A stretch of DNA of 64,000 nt from Thelonectria olida (GCA_020736575.1 JAGPYM010000008.1:1596001-1660000), one strand, 5' to 3'. Positions 48,270 through 60,500 are shown, counted from the first letter of the stretch. Notes: generated by a model from the letters alone, not told the origin. Program-made: numbers and translations.

Positions 48270-48540
48270 TTAACGAGAGGGTATTACTAATAGAGACAAT
48301 GTGGGCATGGTGATGATGGTATTGAGGAATTTTGCGTGTCGTGTCCGATGCGGAAATTTCGCATGGAAAATGGACTTCCCCGTGGGCTGGTTAGGTCTGT
48401 GGGGCATAGGCTTTGGCTTGGTATTTACCGAAAGCACAACTATATCCCAGGAGACCTTGCTACCATTAGGTCCAGCCGTGAATCCGTGGGCTTTGCTTGG
48501 ACAGGTTGACGCGGAAGGCCATCTACTGAAATGCGCCATC
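48270..48540 (-). pseudogene. Decayed fragment of the giant lectin/MBL gene
   Basis: The minus strand at about 48410-48525 resembles the giant gene at 37717-37830, in the same orientation. Both encode FTAG-x-x-x-SK-x-SWDIVVL-x-x-NTKP, and the DNA shares long matches such as AGCACAACTAT and CCAGCCGTGAAT/CCGGCCGTGAAT. The upstream FRVNLSK is also recognisable (FRLDLSK in the gene) but in another frame, so there is at least one indel. No start codon or splice sites. The relic begins only about 12 bp from the tRNA-Val gene. Confidence 0.75.
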
Positions 48541-49053
48541 TATGAGCCAGTCACATTACTGGGATAGCTAGGTTGTGGTCTAACTCGAGATATATTTTTC
48601 GCGCGAGCCAAAGCAGCCCGTCGGATCATTACCCATTTTGCCGGCACCCATGTGAAGCAGATTGACGATCTTTCCAACACCGTCAAGAGCGATCACCTGG
48701 TGCGATTGTGACACAGGTCTTCAAAGTGCCGTTCCCTGACACAATCTATGACCAAGCCATGACTGACCTTTTCTCTTACATATTCAGCCCAAATAGGAGC
48801 AATAGCTTCAATTTTTGGTTTTTGATGTCTTTGTAGTCTCAGTCTTTCCGTTCCAGGCTACATATCAAGGATGAGTGAGTTAATTAGTCAGTCCCTTTAT
48901 ATCAGCTCTTTTCTATTCATCGCTCATAATGATCCAAGTCATATTTGTGGTATCTAAGTTCCTTGGTGCACCTTGGCACCCAGGTAAGTAGGTAAACAAA
49001 AATCATGCTGTCAACCTGGAAGCCTCGAGGCTAGTTCCATCGCCATAGTTTCC
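48541..49053. other. Intergenic
   Basis: 513 bp, no gene seen; the 3' flank of the membrane-protein gene. Confidence 0.45.
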
Positions 49054-51436
49054 TCATAACTCCACCACCTCTGCCGTTCGACTTCTTAGACCAATCCTTT
49101 GCCTTGGATACCCTTCAACAACCCCAAGACCCACGGGTCGATCATCTAACCCCTTCTTCTTAAAAGTTTCCTTGACTTCATCGTCTTTCATCAATGTCAA
49201 TGACCGAAATAGATCATCCCCCTCATCGTAGTTGACCTGCGTCAGGCACTGCCATGCGTTGTCCCCAACGCGAGATATTGTGGTTTTTGACAGGAAAACG
49301 ACTGCAATGAGAGCAACCAGCATGGAATGGATCCCCAACACTACAACCACTGCCTTGAGTCCCCTGGATGACCTGGGGAACTGTGCGCTTTGAAACCAAG
49401 ATATCGCAGCACCGTCCTCGACGTCAAAGTATGGAAGCATGTCGTAATACGCCGCCCGGCCGAGAAGCGTGAAGTAAGCTTGCCAGGCAAATGCTGAATT
49501 ATTCGTAGTCGTCATTACGTCTTGGAATATTTGTTGCTGGACCGGATTGTTGTTCTGGTACTTCAACCTAGCTCCATCTTGGAACCCGAGCCCGCACCCT
49601 GCGCACATGAAGGTCCCGTCTGTAGTCCTATCCTTGAGGTCGTCGCGCATGAAAGTCTGATAAGGCAAAGATATATGAGATGATCCGTTCTTCTTTGACT
49701 CGTCGTACCAAACTTTCACTTGCTCGCGCAGTTGATCTGGCTTGGTTTGCAGCCTTAGGATTGCTCGTTCCGTGCGATCCTGACGCTTCTCGAGCACGCC
49801 AAGCTGCCGGCGAACCGCCTCAGTCCCAAAGTGCTCTGTCGTGACATTCCATGTCCCCAAGTTGGGCTCAGTCACCGGGTCATCTGTGGAAACTGTGATG
49901 TTTGCGTCGATCGAAGTGAAGGAATCGTAGCACAAGCTCACCGAAACACGCCAGCCAGGAACCCTCGGTATGGTGAAAATGAGCCACTCATCTCGTGGTG
50001 TAAGTACGAGTTTGTTCTCATCTTGGGAAGCACTGAAATAAAGGTTCTTAGGGTTGTCATCATCTGAGCCGTCTTTGAGGGGAGATGATTGTTCGCTGAC
50101 TGTCATATTGAGGAGTAGATAACTTCGGCCGGTCATTAATGGGATTTTATCGTCCTTTCTCCGGTAGAATAGCCCGTTTGGGAGCCCCCCCGAGTTGGTC
50201 ATCTCAAACTCCGAACTGTTCTCTTTCACGACACTCGAATAGCGTGGGTCTAGAGACGAAACAAGTGCAGGGCCCAAGTACATGAGCTTCTGAATCACGT
50301 TCCATTCTCCAGCGTCGTGGGCGAAAGGGACCTGCTGTGCCCAGGTTAACATGACATCTTCGGTATTGTTCACATCAATGCTGAATGAGATGTTGTTCAA
50401 GTCGCCTGTGATAGCTGCCTCATCTGGTAAGATCAATCCAGAAGGGACAAAGTCGGGTATGAAGGTCCCGTTCAAGAACCAGCCTTGGCCTTCCGTCATG
50501 GCAGCACTCAGACCATCATGGCTCTTTGGACGGACACAAGTGACCCTTGAATCCAAGACAGTGGTGGCTCCAGAGTAATGTTTGATTGAAGAACGGATCG
50601 AGGAGTTGAGAAACGGAACGAATGCTCGGTGTGTCAGGCCCGTATCTCGCACCGAATCAGGCGAGTGTTTTGAGACATTTTCTTGATACTCGGCAAAGGT
50701 CGGGTAGTTTGGGGTGGCGGCAAGCCAATAAGGAACTTGGCGCACCGATCTGATGCTGCTCATGTTCATGTTGTCGTTGGATAGAGCGACCAACGTCCCA
50801 TGGCCTTGCTCCGGCTTGGCCAAAATTCCAATGCTGACATCAGTCACTAGGACCGTTGATGTAAATTGAAGAAGCACTGTAGTGCAAAATAAAAAGAACG
50901 CAACCAAGGTCCACAAATGAACGCGGAAATAGTTGCCATACAACGCTTGTATGAGACCGAGCGGACCGTTGTTAACGAAGCGAAGAGACGACAACGGAGC
51001 CGAGGCGTGAAGCGTGACCCGTTGGTGTTCCAATATGATGGACGCCAACATGGAAGTGGAAATACTATGGAACAGGATTAGTATCCAACCATGTCCACAG
51101 CTATTTGACAGCTTACGTAGCCTGGGCCGAGACAGCCAAACGCAAGATGAGTGTGGTGATGGTGATGGACTTTAACGTCCAGCCGCTGGAGACGAGACCG
51201 AACCAGTGTTTGTTGTTCTCGCTACCAATTGGATTCGACCAAAGAAAACACAAGAACCCAATCGCGCCTGGTATGGCGAGATATGCCAGGATCATTGTGA
51301 TGGTGCTCAGCGGAGATATCTTGTGCAACCAACCATCCTTGGCCCCTTTTCTCCCGTTTGGCTTGTTGTCTTGAAGGAGGAGTTCACGAGAGATGCTGTC
51401 GGAGTCCTTCCGCATGTCGCTCGTCGGGAGGGACAT
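49054..51436 (-). CDS. Multi-pass membrane protein of unknown function with large extracellular domain
   Basis: Two exons, 51436-51117 and 51064-49054, joined by a 52 bp GTAAGC...TAG intron; 776 aa. The start is ATG at 51436 (MSLPTSDMRKDSDSISREL). Hydrophobic spans: MILAYLAIPGAIGFLCFLW, then around the exon junction ITITTLILRLAVSAQA, a third at LWTLVAFFLFCTTVLLQF, and a C-terminal span VVVVLGIHSMLVALIAVVF. Between the third and last spans is a domain of about 500 residues with many N-x-S/T sites (NSSIRS, NGTFIP, NNISF, NMTVSE) and paired cysteines (CAGCG), so it probably faces outside. The layout fits large lineage-expanded fungal membrane proteins of unknown role. I recognise no enzymatic motif. 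Confidence 0.8.
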
Positions 51437-52011
51437 CTTGGGGGACCTGGTACATGTGATAGTCTGGTTGAGAAAACGGATTGAGAGCTTATGAGCATGA
51501 GAGAGCAACGGCAGGTGACCATGACCGTGTCGTGGGATGTCTAAAATGTAATAAAACTGGCGCGCTTCTTGTGAGTGTATATGAACTGGAACGACTGTCC
51601 AGTTCAGACCGCAGTAGCCTGGGCGCTTACTTGCAGCGTCCCATGACTGGCTTACTGACGCTCAAGCAACCTGCACACCAAGTCCTTGGAGACTTGCAGG
51701 GATAGGCCGTCGGTTGGGGGCCTTTACTTGTGACTTGTCGCAGAACCGCAAGCATGATTCCTTCCTTGCAGTCAGCCCTAGCCTAAAAATAACGCTGGAA
51801 CCTCAGACAACCAAGTTCAGCCCTGGAGGTTCCCACAGGACTAACTCAACATGTCACATCGCGGCTCCGGTTAACCGTTGATGCGCCCTGCATGCACTGC
51901 CTACTGTCTCCCCTATCCAGTGGTGTTGAACCTGGAGAAAAGCTCACGCGTTACCGCTTACTCCTTGCCTATCTATAGGTAGGCTTCAGCCACAATGATG
52001 GATTGGATATC
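51437..52011. other. Intergenic
   Basis: 575 bp with no supported gene; it includes the promoter of the membrane-protein gene. Confidence 0.4.
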
Positions 52012-53686
52012 TCAGCTACTGCTTAGAAGCGAAACAATTTGACTTTTACACCAACTACTGTAAAAAGTCATTGGCAAAGTCCCAGGGGTTCTCGTGATCC
52101 TATTCCTTACCCGCGTAGGTAGGTATAGACAGGCACGCCAGCCAGAGAGCAGCGGAATGATCCGCGACCGTTCAAGCCCCCGAAAGTTTCCCCGATGGCC
52201 TATCTCTCCCAGGAAACAGCGCATATACTGCAAGAACTCGGCTGATCGAAATCCCCAGGCGCCCTCCACCGTCCGGGATGCTAGCGATGAAGTGTCGACA
52301 AGCCTCCCAAAGACGTGGCAGTAACATCCCATTATGAATGACTGAAAGTCGCAAAAAGCGACCACTTTCTCGTATTCAGTTACCGGATGGCGCGAGATGA
52401 GAGGTGAATAATTAATATCCGCTCCTGGTTCTGTAGTCGATAAAAGCCAAGATAATACATGTTGACTCATCTTGCCAAGGCAATTCTCCAGCTGTCCGAG
52501 AAGCTCCTGGTTCATGGCTGGTCCCAAATTTGCAGCAAGGTCGTGAAGCTCCACGGGAGCTCTGTCCGGGGAGGTCCGATGTCGAGTATAGTATAGGGGA
52601 GATCCTTAACGTAAATTTGGCCATCTAGTGGGAGTTGGTGATAGTCCTCAGCAAATTTATCTATGTTGACTGCTCCCTCAACACATATCCGCACGGCTTG
52701 GGCAGCTCGCTTCCCTGCTTTCCAGGCACTTCTGCATTCGTTTTGGATGCCTGCGGCAACAGGAAAGATACTGACTGCCTCCCACGGATACTGGAGTGGA
52801 ACTGTCATTGAGAAAAGATGGCCCTGTTATTTTAAGGTCCGCCAACACGCTGTGGAGGAATTGCTGTACGGAGTAGGTCACAGTACAGATTCCCCTGCCT
52901 GTGCCAGGGCGCTCAGTAGTCTCGACATCGATGATGTCCTGCCAAGACGAGAAAGGCAGATGGCCATTCCTGCAATATCAGACGAAGTAGTCGTGAAGGC
53001 GGGTTCTTGAGATGAAACTAACCAGACGAGGAAGATCTCAACCGCTATAGACTCCTCATCAGGTAAGTACCCGGTGAGAACATAGCCGCTGCGAATCAAG
53101 TCCTGTCGATACTCATAGGCCGCCTGGTTCAGTCCCCGGAGAGCAGAAGTTGATCTCCATGCGTTGAAGCGGTTCTATATTGGGATCGGAGGACATTCTC
53201 TCCATTCTCATGAAGCTTGAGAACCGTTGTAAGCACGTTGCGTAAGACGTCTCTGACAAGCTGTTGCTTCATAAACTGCTCCAGCACCGCCACAAGACAA
53301 GTCATCACGCATGTGAAGAGCGACAGATCCTGAGCTTCTCGTCAGCTGTGAAGAAAGCACGGCGGTCTCAAGGGCCAAGCCAATCTGCAAAAGTCTTTGG
53401 GGACTTGTTCAATGTCACGTTCCTCTAGCCGTAGAGGGCTACCGTTTGCTAGCAACTGAATCTACTTTCTCCAGCGCTTGTTGAACGTTAGAACATCAAG
53501 AAGCCCCCGGCGTCGAACGATGGTCGATTCGTCTTCGTCAAGGAGCGAAAGGAATTCTCTGTCACCTTCTGGTGCTGTCCACCAATTTCCGATTCTCCGA
53601 CCAAGAGACACCAGGCTGGCAACATCCCCGACACTCAGCCCCAACGCCACGAGGGAACCAGGAGCTATGGCGATTTGGATAGACAT
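52012..53686 (-). pseudogene. Relic of a fungal-specific protein family with several frameshifts and stops
   Basis: Starts at ATG 53686 with a typical N-terminus (LVALGLSVGDVASLVSLGRR) and reaches a TAG at 53464-53462. Homologous-looking sequence continues downstream in changing frames: TCLVAVLEQFMKQQLVRDVL, SGYVLTGYLPDEESIAVEIF, SSDIAGMAICLSRLG, TVPLQYPWEAVSIFP, SWLLSTTEPGADINY and DTSSLASRTVEGAWGFRSAE. The order matches that of a fungal family of about 550-600 aa that I know only as uncharacterised. Frame changes occur near 53173, 52940, 52806 and 52555, and a second stop (TGA) interrupts after about 50 codons of the middle part. Introns cannot explain all of these, because the joined parts are almost contiguous. 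Confidence 0.75.
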
Positions 53687-54040
53687 TGCATTCTTGAAAG
53701 CTCAAGGAACGAATTCTGGTGGATTCTCGTCTCTGTTTCGGCGACGTGATAAAGGACATAGGTACTGCGTTATATAAGCGACGTGGAGTGAAATCTGTGC
53801 GTCGCGGACAACCTGCAGAGCCAAAGCCTCATTCACCCAACTGTTTCGTGGCGGCGAGCGGGCGGTAATGTGTGGCAGGAATGATATTCTGCATCAAAGT
53901 GCGCTTTCGCGGGGGCTGAAATGTGAAAACAACTGTGTTTTTTGTTGTTGTTAAAGCAAGCCTCCGTTTACTTTAGGGGCGCAAAGCTTAATTATATAGA
54001 TTTAATAAAATATTATATTCGTTTTATTATTACCGTCGTG
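53687..54040. other. Intergenic with AT-rich patch
   Basis: 354 bp. 53990-54035 is nearly pure A/T (TTAATTATATAGATTTAA). No gene. Confidence 0.45.
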
Positions 54041-55264
54041 CTAAGTTGAGTCCCACCACCACCAGTCGTCTTGGAGCGGACATTTTCTTCTCGTTGCCTC
54101 CAAAAACCGGATCGCTACCCAAACTGAGCGAGCATGATATAGTGCTCCTGCTCCTGTCCACTCTTGGTGTTTACATCTGTCTACCCATCTGGAGCTCGGT
54201 TGGTCCGCAGGCACTTTCCCATGCGTTGATTCGTTCCAGCCAAGCTTCCGAGCCTCCTCCTCGAGGTCAACTGAGTTATCGAGAAGGGACGGATCAGGCT
54301 TCACACCAAAGGTCGCCATCTCTCGGTTCTCTAGGTCTAGGATAAATTGTACTCCTGCTTTGAATGTTGTTCTGACACTGCAAACAGTACTGCCCAGCTT
54401 ATTAGGCCCCGGCAGAACATCTCCATTGCGATAAAGGACGTCAAAGGATATAGGTCCGCTGAGGCCTTTGGTGCACCCAGTTTGCACTAGGGATACCGAA
54501 AAATTGCCGATGTCTTGGGCATCGAAAGGTCCTTCCGTGGGCCCAAGTGTCTGATCCAAGACGATGAAGACGGCTTTGAATAGAGGCTGCAGGATATATA
54601 CCCGACCTAGGGCTGCAAGCAACTCCTCCCTCCCCCCGTTCCACACTTTTTCTGCCGCCAAAGAACGCGAAATAGGCAAAGCCTCGAGAAACTCGTGCGG
54701 TAGGCGTCTAAAAGGATCGGCGGATAGATCTTGACAAAGGTTCATGTGGAAGTCCGCAACGTCTGTTAGGGTTGGCTCAGCCGTGTCTTTGTCCCACACC
54801 AGTGACATGCTTTTGGCGAGGTAGCGGCCGTGGTCGATATGAGACTCGTATGGTTTGAACCACTGGCGGTAGAGCCAAACATCAATAAACTTCCATATGC
54901 CGTTACGAAGATGTGCTCCTTGTTGCTGAGGGTCAAGGAGGTATATGGCGGTGGATTTGTTATGGCAGTCGATGATGCGCTGAAGAGCCGAATATTTCGA
55001 CTGGGGTGTTTGACCAAATGCCCAAAGAGCTTGGTTTTGCTGTCCGCATGCTAATCTCCAACACGAAGGCTCCCGTGCAAAGTTTTCGAGAACTCGTTGC
55101 CGGTGTCTCTTCTCTTTCATCCCACGCAGCTGGTGTAAGATTTGGTCTCTGTCCTCATAGGGTCCTTGAGATTCACTGAGGATAAGGCGCTGAAGTGTCT
55201 TGTGAACAATATAGTGGGCATCCTGCCGGTCTGGTGTCTGGGATAATGGGCGTCTGTTCATCAT
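54041..55264 (-). CDS. Hypothetical protein, 407 aa
   Basis: Single open frame with ATG at 55264 (MMNRRPLSQTPDRQD) and TGA-type end at 54041. Composition looks like a real soluble protein: aromatic-rich, mixed charge, no signal peptide or membrane span. A helical N-terminal half is followed by a beta-richer part (LFKAVFIVLDQTLGP, ISFDVLYRNGDVLPG, FKAGVQFILDLEN) and a short Trp-rich end (DDWWWWDST). I do not recognise the family. It could be a lineage-specific gene; an exon beyond the visible frame cannot be excluded. Confidence 0.6.
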   Translation of the reverse strand: MMNRRPLSQTPDRQDAHYIVHKTLQRLILSESQGPYEDRDQILHQLRGMKEKRHRQRVLENFAREPSCWRLACGQQNQALWAFGQTPQSKYSALQRIIDCHNKSTAIYLLDPQQQGAHLRNGIWKFIDVWLYRQWFKPYESHIDHGRYLAKSMSLVWDKDTAEPTLTDVADFHMNLCQDLSADPFRRLPHEFLEALPISRSLAAEKVWNGGREELLAALGRVYILQPLFKAVFIVLDQTLGPTEGPFDAQDIGNFSVSLVQTGCTKGLSGPISFDVLYRNGDVLPGPNKLGSTVCSVRTTFKAGVQFILDLENREMATFGVKPDPSLLDNSVDLEEEARKLGWNESTHGKVPADQPSSRWVDRCKHQEWTGAGALYHARSVWVAIRFLEATRRKCPLQDDWWWWDST

Positions 55265-55609
55265 GCGCTAACTCTTGGTCGAGGCAGCCAGCGGTGTCAG
55301 AAATAAGCCTGCAAGAAGAAAAAAGATGCGGGGGGGCATGGAATTATGGCCCCTTAAATACTCACAACTTTACATATTGAGGTATTATATAGAGATATCT
55401 TATTTAATATCTCTTTAAGATCGATCAAGGTCACACATCAAAAAGAACAGTTTTTTTTCCACACAATAAGGTATCATGCCCGATACTTTAAAACACAGTT
55501 TTCCCTCTCTCAACCTTGGCAAAATTAGCACCAAGGTACCACGCACGTGTTTCAATTTTGTGACTCAACCGGCAAGTAACCTTGTCATGCGGCTGCAGCC
55601 TCCTTGAGG
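55265..55609. other. Divergent promoter region
   Basis: 345 bp between the 407-aa gene and the SGNH hydrolase gene, with AT-rich parts around 55376-55415. No gene. Confidence 0.45.
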
Positions 55610-55617
55610 TATTTAAA
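55610..55617 (+). promoter_or_regulatory. TATA-like element of the SGNH hydrolase gene
   Basis: TATTTAAA about 91 bases before the ATG at 55701, followed by a pyrimidine-rich leader (CCAAATTCTCTCCAACTT). Confidence 0.45.
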
Positions 55618-55700
55618 AACTCGGATCTCTCGTTCTTCAAAGCCATTCATCCAAATTCTCTCCAACTTGCTATAATTTTCTCTTTCGCCAAACAGCAAAA

Positions 55701-56309
55701 ATGTTCAAACAACGATCTCATGAAACCCATCACGACACCCACCTCCCCCAGATCGAGAGCCATCAAGGCCAATACACAATTGCGCTCCTCGGTGATAGTT
55801 TATTCGAACGATTCAAGACTACAGGCGAAAACTTGAGCACCAACAAGAATGAGCGGATCTTGAATCTTGGTGTGGGCGGAGATAAAGTCCAGAATGTGCA
55901 GTACCGTATCAACCAGGGGCTTCTGAAATCCCTGAAGCAGCATCAACAAAATCTCAAACTCATGTATGTTCACATGGGATCCAACAATTTGAAGAAGAAC
56001 GGGCTACGCAAGGAGGATGCGGAAAGCTACGACACGTTGATCAAGGAAGTGCGAACCGAGTACCCGGACATTCCGATCATCATCACGGCACTATTCATCC
56101 AACGCGGGCTCGGCGTCGATACCATCGAGGACGGCAACGAGGCCTTGCGGAAAATTGCAGATTCACACCGGTGCGAGTTTTTGCCATTCGGAACTGATCA
56201 GACGGGGATCATGAGTGACGACAATGTTCACCTAAATGAGTTTGGATATACAAAATGGAACGAGATACTCGAAAAGGATATGAGAAGCCAAAAACGGACA
56301 TATCAGTAA
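55701..56309 (+). CDS. SGNH/GDSL hydrolase
   Basis: Single-exon gene, 202 aa, ATG at 55701. All four SGNH blocks are visible: block I LLGDSLFERF with nucleophile Ser 33, block II NLGVGGDKVQNV (oxyanion Gly), block III HMGSNNL (Asn), and block V DDNVHLNEFGY with Asp 174 and His 177. The size and the GVGGD motif resemble the platelet-activating-factor acetylhydrolase-like branch of the family. No signal peptide, so it is intracellular. It should hydrolyse an ester (lipid, acetyl or small ester); the substrate cannot be told. The C-terminus is basic (RSQKRTYQ). Confidence 0.88.
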   Translation: MFKQRSHETHHDTHLPQIESHQGQYTIALLGDSLFERFKTTGENLSTNKNERILNLGVGGDKVQNVQYRINQGLLKSLKQHQQNLKLMYVHMGSNNLKKNGLRKEDAESYDTLIKEVRTEYPDIPIIITALFIQRGLGVDTIEDGNEALRKIADSHRCEFLPFGTDQTGIMSDDNVHLNEFGYTKWNEILEKDMRSQKRTYQ

Positions 56310-57500
56310 CGGGAGGAAAGAAAGGAACTCGCGTGTGGTCTTGCTATCATGTATTTGTGAAGGGTGATTTGCTATTGCAATGGAACTTAGGTAGCCTTAA
56401 AGACGAATCTCCGTCATTGTTACATTACTCAGGGTTTTCTTAACATATAAAGAACCAACTGATATCTTATCCCAAAACTAATTAAATAAGTAAGTTCTAA
56501 GTCGATGGACATCTGTAATAATGACTTGAACCGAGTGTAGGGTCGCAATAAACATACATTCGTTGCCCAGTTTCTGATCTCAGCGCCCATTCGGGATTGC
56601 AAAATCATAAGCCACATATTCTATCGACAAAAGGTTTGCGGCTCCCGTCAGTGTAGCACTCCATCTTGGAGGGCGGAATTGACATACCATTGATAAGCTA
56701 TTAGGCGGTTGGAGTCACTTGGGGTCCTGGTATCGTAAGCGAACGTGGTTGCAGCTCGACAAATCTCCAAGGGCGATATTTCCTTGAGTCTAGGTCATGT
56801 CCGTTTCACCAGGATACGGCACGCAATTATCATCAGTTTCGCATCATACTCAAACATGTTGGTCCGTTTTTAGTTACTATGTACCAACTTCTACTCGGAC
56901 GTTCCTCGCCTTGGAATGGCCTGCCCTTGCATCCCCAGGCCCACCTATTGTCTCTGAGATGGTGTTTAATGCTTTCTCAGGCTTTTCCGATGCAGCCTAA
57001 CCTTCAAGTCTGTTTGTACTGCATGAATGTCCCAAGCCTAATAATCCTGCCTTCATCAAGTTGATTGCTAGTTTTTGAGATCCTACCCTAGACTTATCTG
57101 CTACTCTACCTGTTGGAATTCTACGAACTTAGCAGAAGCTGGATTAATTGAACGGGTAAGTGCTTAAAGATGTTCAAATGGTAACCGATAAAGGGGCGCG
57201 AATTGGTTGTTGCCCTCGTGCGCCATTGTACTCGGGGACTCGATCGAGGAAAATTGATACCGTACAGGTTTTGCTGTACAAGGCTGAGATAAGCTTATCT
57301 TATCTGATCGTTGGCAGGGTCTAGTCGCATCCCCACAAAGGTCCAGTGGAGTGTCGTTATTGAAATACCCCACCATTGCTGCCTGTACTGACCGCATATC
57401 ACAAGCATCACAGAAATGAAGTTATTCGCATTCCAAAATGAGGCGTTAACGGAATTGGAAGAAGAAAGCATACTAATGGAGAAATGATATCTCTAGTGAA
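56310..57500. other. 1.2 kb intergenic region
   Basis: No supported gene. This is where the missing C-terminal PKS domains (ER, KR, ACP) would be expected, but I see no trace of them. Confidence 0.5.
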
Positions 57501-60500
57501 CTATCTGACAACATTTGCATCGCCCAGGTACTTGATCATAAGTCGTCGTAGGGCATGTACCACATTCGAGGCCACCACCAGGTCCCATTCTGGCGTGTAA
57601 CCCTGCTCTTGGGCTGTTCCATGTCAAAGGCGCCGTACGCCAGCCCGCCAAAGTCTTTGAACGTCTCTTCTGCACTCGCCAGGAAGGATGTTGTCGTGTC
57701 AGTCAAGCGATACTCGACGTAGCGACGCCAGGGACTGCTACCGGCCAGTGCTAGGAGAATCTCTCGCGTGGCACTGCCAGTGCCGGCGCCAACTTCGAGG
57801 ATCTTGAGGTCGGGCTTTTGATGGGCCAGGAGGGCAACCATGGCGCCTAGACGCTTGTTGCTTTCGCGGTACACTTGCCCTTGCTCGTAATTGTCGATTA
57901 ACAAGTTGTCCTAGGGGGCGACCTGGATGCCCGTCTTCTCGCCTGCGTAGATGGCCGCCAGGTTGTTGTAGAGATGGCACATGAGCCTGGACTCGGACGA
58001 CTGGGGGTTCAGTTCGGCTGCCAGGGTCGAGATGCGTTGCTCGCGCTCAACCGACGTCAAGTCCCGGATCTGACTCGCGAGTGAAGCCGGATCCTCGAAG
58101 GCTCGGTGCAGCTTGTCCTCGGTCCAGTCAAGCAGTCGGTGGAGATGAGGGACGGCAGAGCCGCTCGCAAAGATGTCGGGATGCGCCTCGCGGAAATGGA
58201 TCAGTTGGTGCAGGGCCAGTTGGTTCAACAAGGGCAGCACCGCGCCAGCATCCAGCACAATGGGAAGGTACAGCTACGTCACGGCCTGGTTATCGAGGCG
58301 GTCGAACTGCGGCTTCCAGACCATGCGTGTATAGGGGCTGTCCTTGTCGTGGGCCGTCATGGTGCTCTGATCCGACGCAATAAGCAGAAGATCGTGGCCT
58401 GGAGAATCGGCTGCTGGCCCTCTTGTCCGCCAAGCATGGTCAGACTGGCCAGCAGCCCGCGAACCCCTTTCTGCACCCCCTTGGCGACACACTGGGTCTG
58501 CGTTGTGCCTGACAGTGTCCTGGGCCAAATGCGAATGCTGCGCATGCCCACCGGCATCATTGCACGCTTGAACTCGGTGGCTGTACCCGAGTGCACCGCT
58601 ACAATACACAACTGCATCGCGGCATCCAGGGCCGCCGGGTGTATCACATAGCGCAATTCGCCCGACATAATGTTGGCTGTAGGCGTCAAGCCAATCTTAG
58701 CCTCGGCTAGATGTTATTTCTCGGCTCCCTTTACGGCAGAGAGACCTTGGAAGATGGGGCCATACTCGAGGCTTACTGACGCAAATCGTTCATACCACTG
58801 AGGAGCCGACACGCCCTTCATGACGGTCGACGCGACTTCCCATTTAGCTAAAAGAGGGTTCTTGACAGAGCGGAAGGCTGCGAGGGAATGAGCGAGGGAT
58901 CAAAGGACAGGAGGATGGAGTAACTTGCGGTCATTGGCAGTAAAGTTGACCTGGATAGTGCCACGACAGTGCTCAACGAAGCCGTCTTCTTCGTCCTGGC
59001 CCGCACCGGCGGCGACAGAAGTGAGGAAGAACTGAAACTGGGAGTCATAGTCGTCATTGTTGTTCAGGGGAGCCTTGCGTAGCGTAAAGAGAGTTTCGAT
59101 GCTTTCGTTGTCGTTGCCGGGGATGATCAAGGCCTTCTGCAGACTGACATCCAGAATATCATACGACTCGATACTCGTCTCCGCGTGCCCTGTCCCCTCC
59201 GCCATTTGCGCGGCGGCTTCGAGGGCCATGGCCAGATATCCCGTCGAGGGAAACACGGTCTCTTGGCCGACGCGATGCTCACTCAGCCAGCCGAGGTCCT
59301 TGGTACGCAGCATGTTCCGCCACACGGGCTCGTCCTTGACAACGCCGGGGGTGCAAGAGCCCAACATGTCATGGCGAGGGTGAGTTCGTAGCCGCCATTC
59401 GCGCGTGTAGCGGTTCTCGTGCAGCAAGATGTCGTCCGAGTACTGCCACTGGTAGTGCGGGAGGTCGCTGATGATGCGCGGAGTCTCGCCCTCTGCAGCA
59501 TTCACTCGGGCCAAGCCCACCTTGAAGCCGCGCGCAAATAGATTGCCCGCCAGGGTGAGTGTGTCTTGGACGTTGTTGTTCTTGCGTACTATGGCCGATA
59601 GGTACTCGGGGAACTTTTGCGAGATGGGCTGCGAAATCTGGCGAAGGGGTCCCTGAAGGGCGCTATGAGGACCAATTTCGATCATAATGTCGACAGGGCT
59701 CTCGGTGACCAGGTATGGCTGGACACCATCGGCACCGAGCCCGGCCGCCAACATCAGGCCCTCTTGGCTATTCTGGGCCACGACACGTCCGCGGTAATAC
59801 GCCGCCTGCATTGCTTCCTCTTGTGTGATCAAGCCGGCCGCATATTCTGCCGCGATCTCGCCTGGGAATTACAAGTAAGTGTTCTGTGCAAAGACGCGTG
59901 TTCTGGGGTGTGTAACTCGAAGAATGGCCCACCACCGCCGAAGGGCGGATTCCCCAGTCGGCGAGGAAGTTGACCAGGGTGATCTGAGTGGCTGTGACGA
60001 GAGGCTGGGATATCTCGGCCTTGTAAATGGGAGACTCGTCAGCATTAGCCCGGAGCACACCTGGAGAATGGCGGTTAGTAAAGGTCGACGAGGAGAAAGT
60101 AAAGATTTACCCTCGATGCTCCAGGATCTGTTCAACGGAAGAGTGTCGAGATAGGCATCCAAATCTCGAATCGTTCGTAGATAGACCGGGAACTCCTTCA
60201 TCAGAGTGGCTCCCATCCCTGGCCATTGTGCTCCTTGCCCTAAACCATTGTTAGTGCCGTTCTGCCTGCCAAGGCATTAACTCACTTATAAAGACAAATC
60301 CAAGAGTAGGAGTGGCGGTCGGCTGCTTGGTGACGGGACCGATTGCCAGTTTCTCGAGGGCAGCTGAATTGTCTGCCGATATAATGCTAAAGCTGCGATG
60401 AGAGAACTGTGAGCGGCGGGCACTGAGGGTGTAAGCCAGATCGAAAAGCTGCCATTGAGAATCGCCTGCTGCCTTGAGTGCCGCAACGTTAGCGGCCAAG

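Noticed and set aside
48301..48567. 88-codon + strand frame
   Set aside because: It is the antisense of the giant-gene fragment recognised on the minus strand.
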